DNA from: FEN-1219 sp964457725
GTDB lineage: Bacteria > Pseudomonadota > Gammaproteobacteria > Steroidobacterales > Rariloculaceae
DNA length: 15,135 nt
Direction of reading: 5' to 3'
NCBI GenBank assembly: GCA_964457725.1
Contig: CAYWGQ010000093.1
Span: 1-15,135, forward strand
The position numbers and the translations under genes are program-made. Positions 14,115 to 15,135 of the stretch are shown here, piece after piece; the first letter of the stretch is position 1; each line of letters starts with the position of its first letter. The notes below the pieces were generated by a model. It saw nothing but the letters and a program-made list of their open reading frames with translations. It was not told the origin of the DNA and did no database searches.

Positions 14115-15124
14115 CGCGCAGACGGCGGCGTGCTCAGGACGACTCGATGTCGTTGTCGTTTCTCGACGCGATCTCGTGCGGTTTCGGCGCGATCGTCCTG
14201 CTGCTCGTGATCACGAAGATCTTCGAGCCGATCCGGCTCGAGGAAAGCCAGGTCGAGCTCGAGCGGCTCGTCGCCGCCTACGAGGCGGAGCTCGAGCAGA
14301 TCCTCGGCGAGACGGCGCGCGTCGAGCGCGAGCGGCAGACGGTGGCCGCGAGCCTGCGGACCGACGAGACGCAGATCGCGGCGCTGCAGCGGGAGCTCAC
14401 CCGGATCCGCTCCGAGCTCCTCCAGCGGCAGGACGACGCAGAGTACGCGACCGCGCTCGCCGGCCGCCTGGCGCGGGCGAAGCAGACGCTGACGGAGGAG
14501 ATGCGGCGGCTGCTCGCGGATTACCGTCCGCCGCTCGAGGAGTACAAGGTCGGCGGCATCCCGGTCGACAGCGAATACATCGTGTTCCTGATCGACACGT
14601 CCGGCAGCATGCGGCAGTACATGTGGGACCGCGTGCAGCAGCAGATGCGCGAGACGCTCGAGGCGTATCCGACCGTCAAGGGCATCCAGGTCATGAACGA
14701 CGAGGGCGAGTTCCTGTTCAAGAGCTATCGGAACGAGTGGATCCCCGACACGCCGGGCCGGCGCGAGGCGATTCTCGATGCGATGCGCAACTGGAACGCG
14801 TTCTCGAACTCGAACCCGCGCGAAGGGATTCTCGAGGCGATCCGGATCTTCCGGGATCCGGCGAAGAAGATTTCGCTGCACGTGTACAGCGACGACTTCG
14901 CCCAGGGCTCGATCAACGCGGTCGTCCGGGAGATCGATCGGGCGAACCGGCCGGACGAGAACGGGGTGCGGCCGGTGCGGATCCATGCGGTCGCGTTCCC
15001 GGTGTACTACGAGGTCGTCGGCGAGCTGCTGTCGTCGGCGCAGTTCGCGACGCTGATGCGCGTGATCTGCCAGCGCAACGGCGGCACGTTCGTCGCCCTC
15101 CCTCCCACCCGCCGCCGACGTTGA
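14111..15124 (+). CDS. Membrane-anchored VWA protein with SFLD-CGFG motif (second copy)
   Basis: The 337-residue protein starts at the ATG inside the ATGA overlap with the previous gene; an in-frame TTG at 14105 is less likely. Layout and N-terminus match the preceding protein: basic MTRRRRR, membrane helix about 14-36 with SFLDAISCGFGAIVLLL (D19, C23), coiled coil about 42-135, then a VWA domain (about 155-330). The metal site begins D162-T-S-G-S166; the later aspartate position reads YSDD (D261 region) rather than TDG. Outside the N-terminus and the metal site the two proteins are quite different, so an old duplication with specialisation, perhaps a heterodimer, is likely. The end (PPTRRRR) is basic, and the stop is 11 bases before the window edge. 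The operon may continue. Confidence 0.88.
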   Translation: MTRRRRRAQDDSMSLSFLDAISCGFGAIVLLLVITKIFEPIRLEESQVELERLVAAYEAELEQILGETARVERERQTVAASLRTDETQIAALQRELTRIRSELLQRQDDAEYATALAGRLARAKQTLTEEMRRLLADYRPPLEEYKVGGIPVDSEYIVFLIDTSGSMRQYMWDRVQQQMRETLEAYPTVKGIQVMNDEGEFLFKSYRNEWIPDTPGRREAILDAMRNWNAFSNSNPREGILEAIRIFRDPAKKISLHVYSDDFAQGSINAVVREIDRANRPDENGVRPVRIHAVAFPVYYEVVGELLSSAQFATLMRVICQRNGGTFVALPPTRRRR

Positions 15125-15135
15125 CAACGCCCGCT

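Noticed and set aside
13877..15127. A 416-codon minus-strand open frame opposite the second VWA gene
   Set aside because: No recognisable domain. The plus strand shows a membrane helix, a coiled coil and a metal-site motif in order.

Overview
The window is about 15.1 kb of very GC-rich, tightly packed bacterial DNA. Third codon positions are strongly G/C, so long open frames also appear on the non-coding strand. The envelope features (lipoproteins, secreted proteins, a TolQ-like channel) and the style of the CysK and DUF4399 proteins suggest a Gram-negative of the Pseudomonadota, probably gammaproteobacterial. That placement is inference: no rRNA, tRNA or other phylogenetic marker is present. 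No mobile element, CRISPR array or RNA gene was seen, and no gene-free stretch exceeds 300 bases.

Left part (1-3109): metabolic or ordinary genes. A cysteine synthase A gene (minus strand, cut by the left edge) diverges from an FAD-dependent phytoene-dehydrogenase-like oxidoreductase (plus strand). That gene converges on a small secreted DUF4399 protein (minus strand). A 220-base divergent gap then separates the DUF4399 gene from a long plus-strand gene run.

Right part (3330-15124): ten consecutive plus-strand genes with overlaps or gaps of at most about 50 bases, evidently one operon. In order: a repeat-rich lipoprotein; a second lipoprotein (32-base overlap); a small Hanks-type Ser/Thr kinase with an altered DFG motif; a single-pass TPR protein with a PEGA-like tail; a protein with an FHA-like domain, a membrane segment, tandem PEGA domains and a SUMF1/FGE-like domain; a 76-residue secreted protein; a TolQ/ExbB/MotA-like channel protein; an Hsp70/actin-like protein fused to an FHA domain; and two membrane-anchored von Willebrand factor A (VWA) proteins that share an unusual N-terminal membrane motif (SFLDAIxCGFGA) and have coiled coils.

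Reading these together (inference): a cytoplasmic phospho-signalling side (kinase, FHA readers, Hsp70-like ATPase) seems connected through single-pass proteins to a periplasmic side (TPR, PEGA, SUMF1-like, VWA, lipoproteins). A TolQ-type proton-channel subunit sits in between. The two VWA proteins occupy the position of TolR/ExbD/MotB: one N-terminal membrane helix with an aspartate, then a periplasmic domain. I know of no named function for this combination. It is the best candidate in the window for an undescribed system: a kinase-regulated, proton-driven machine of the cell envelope.
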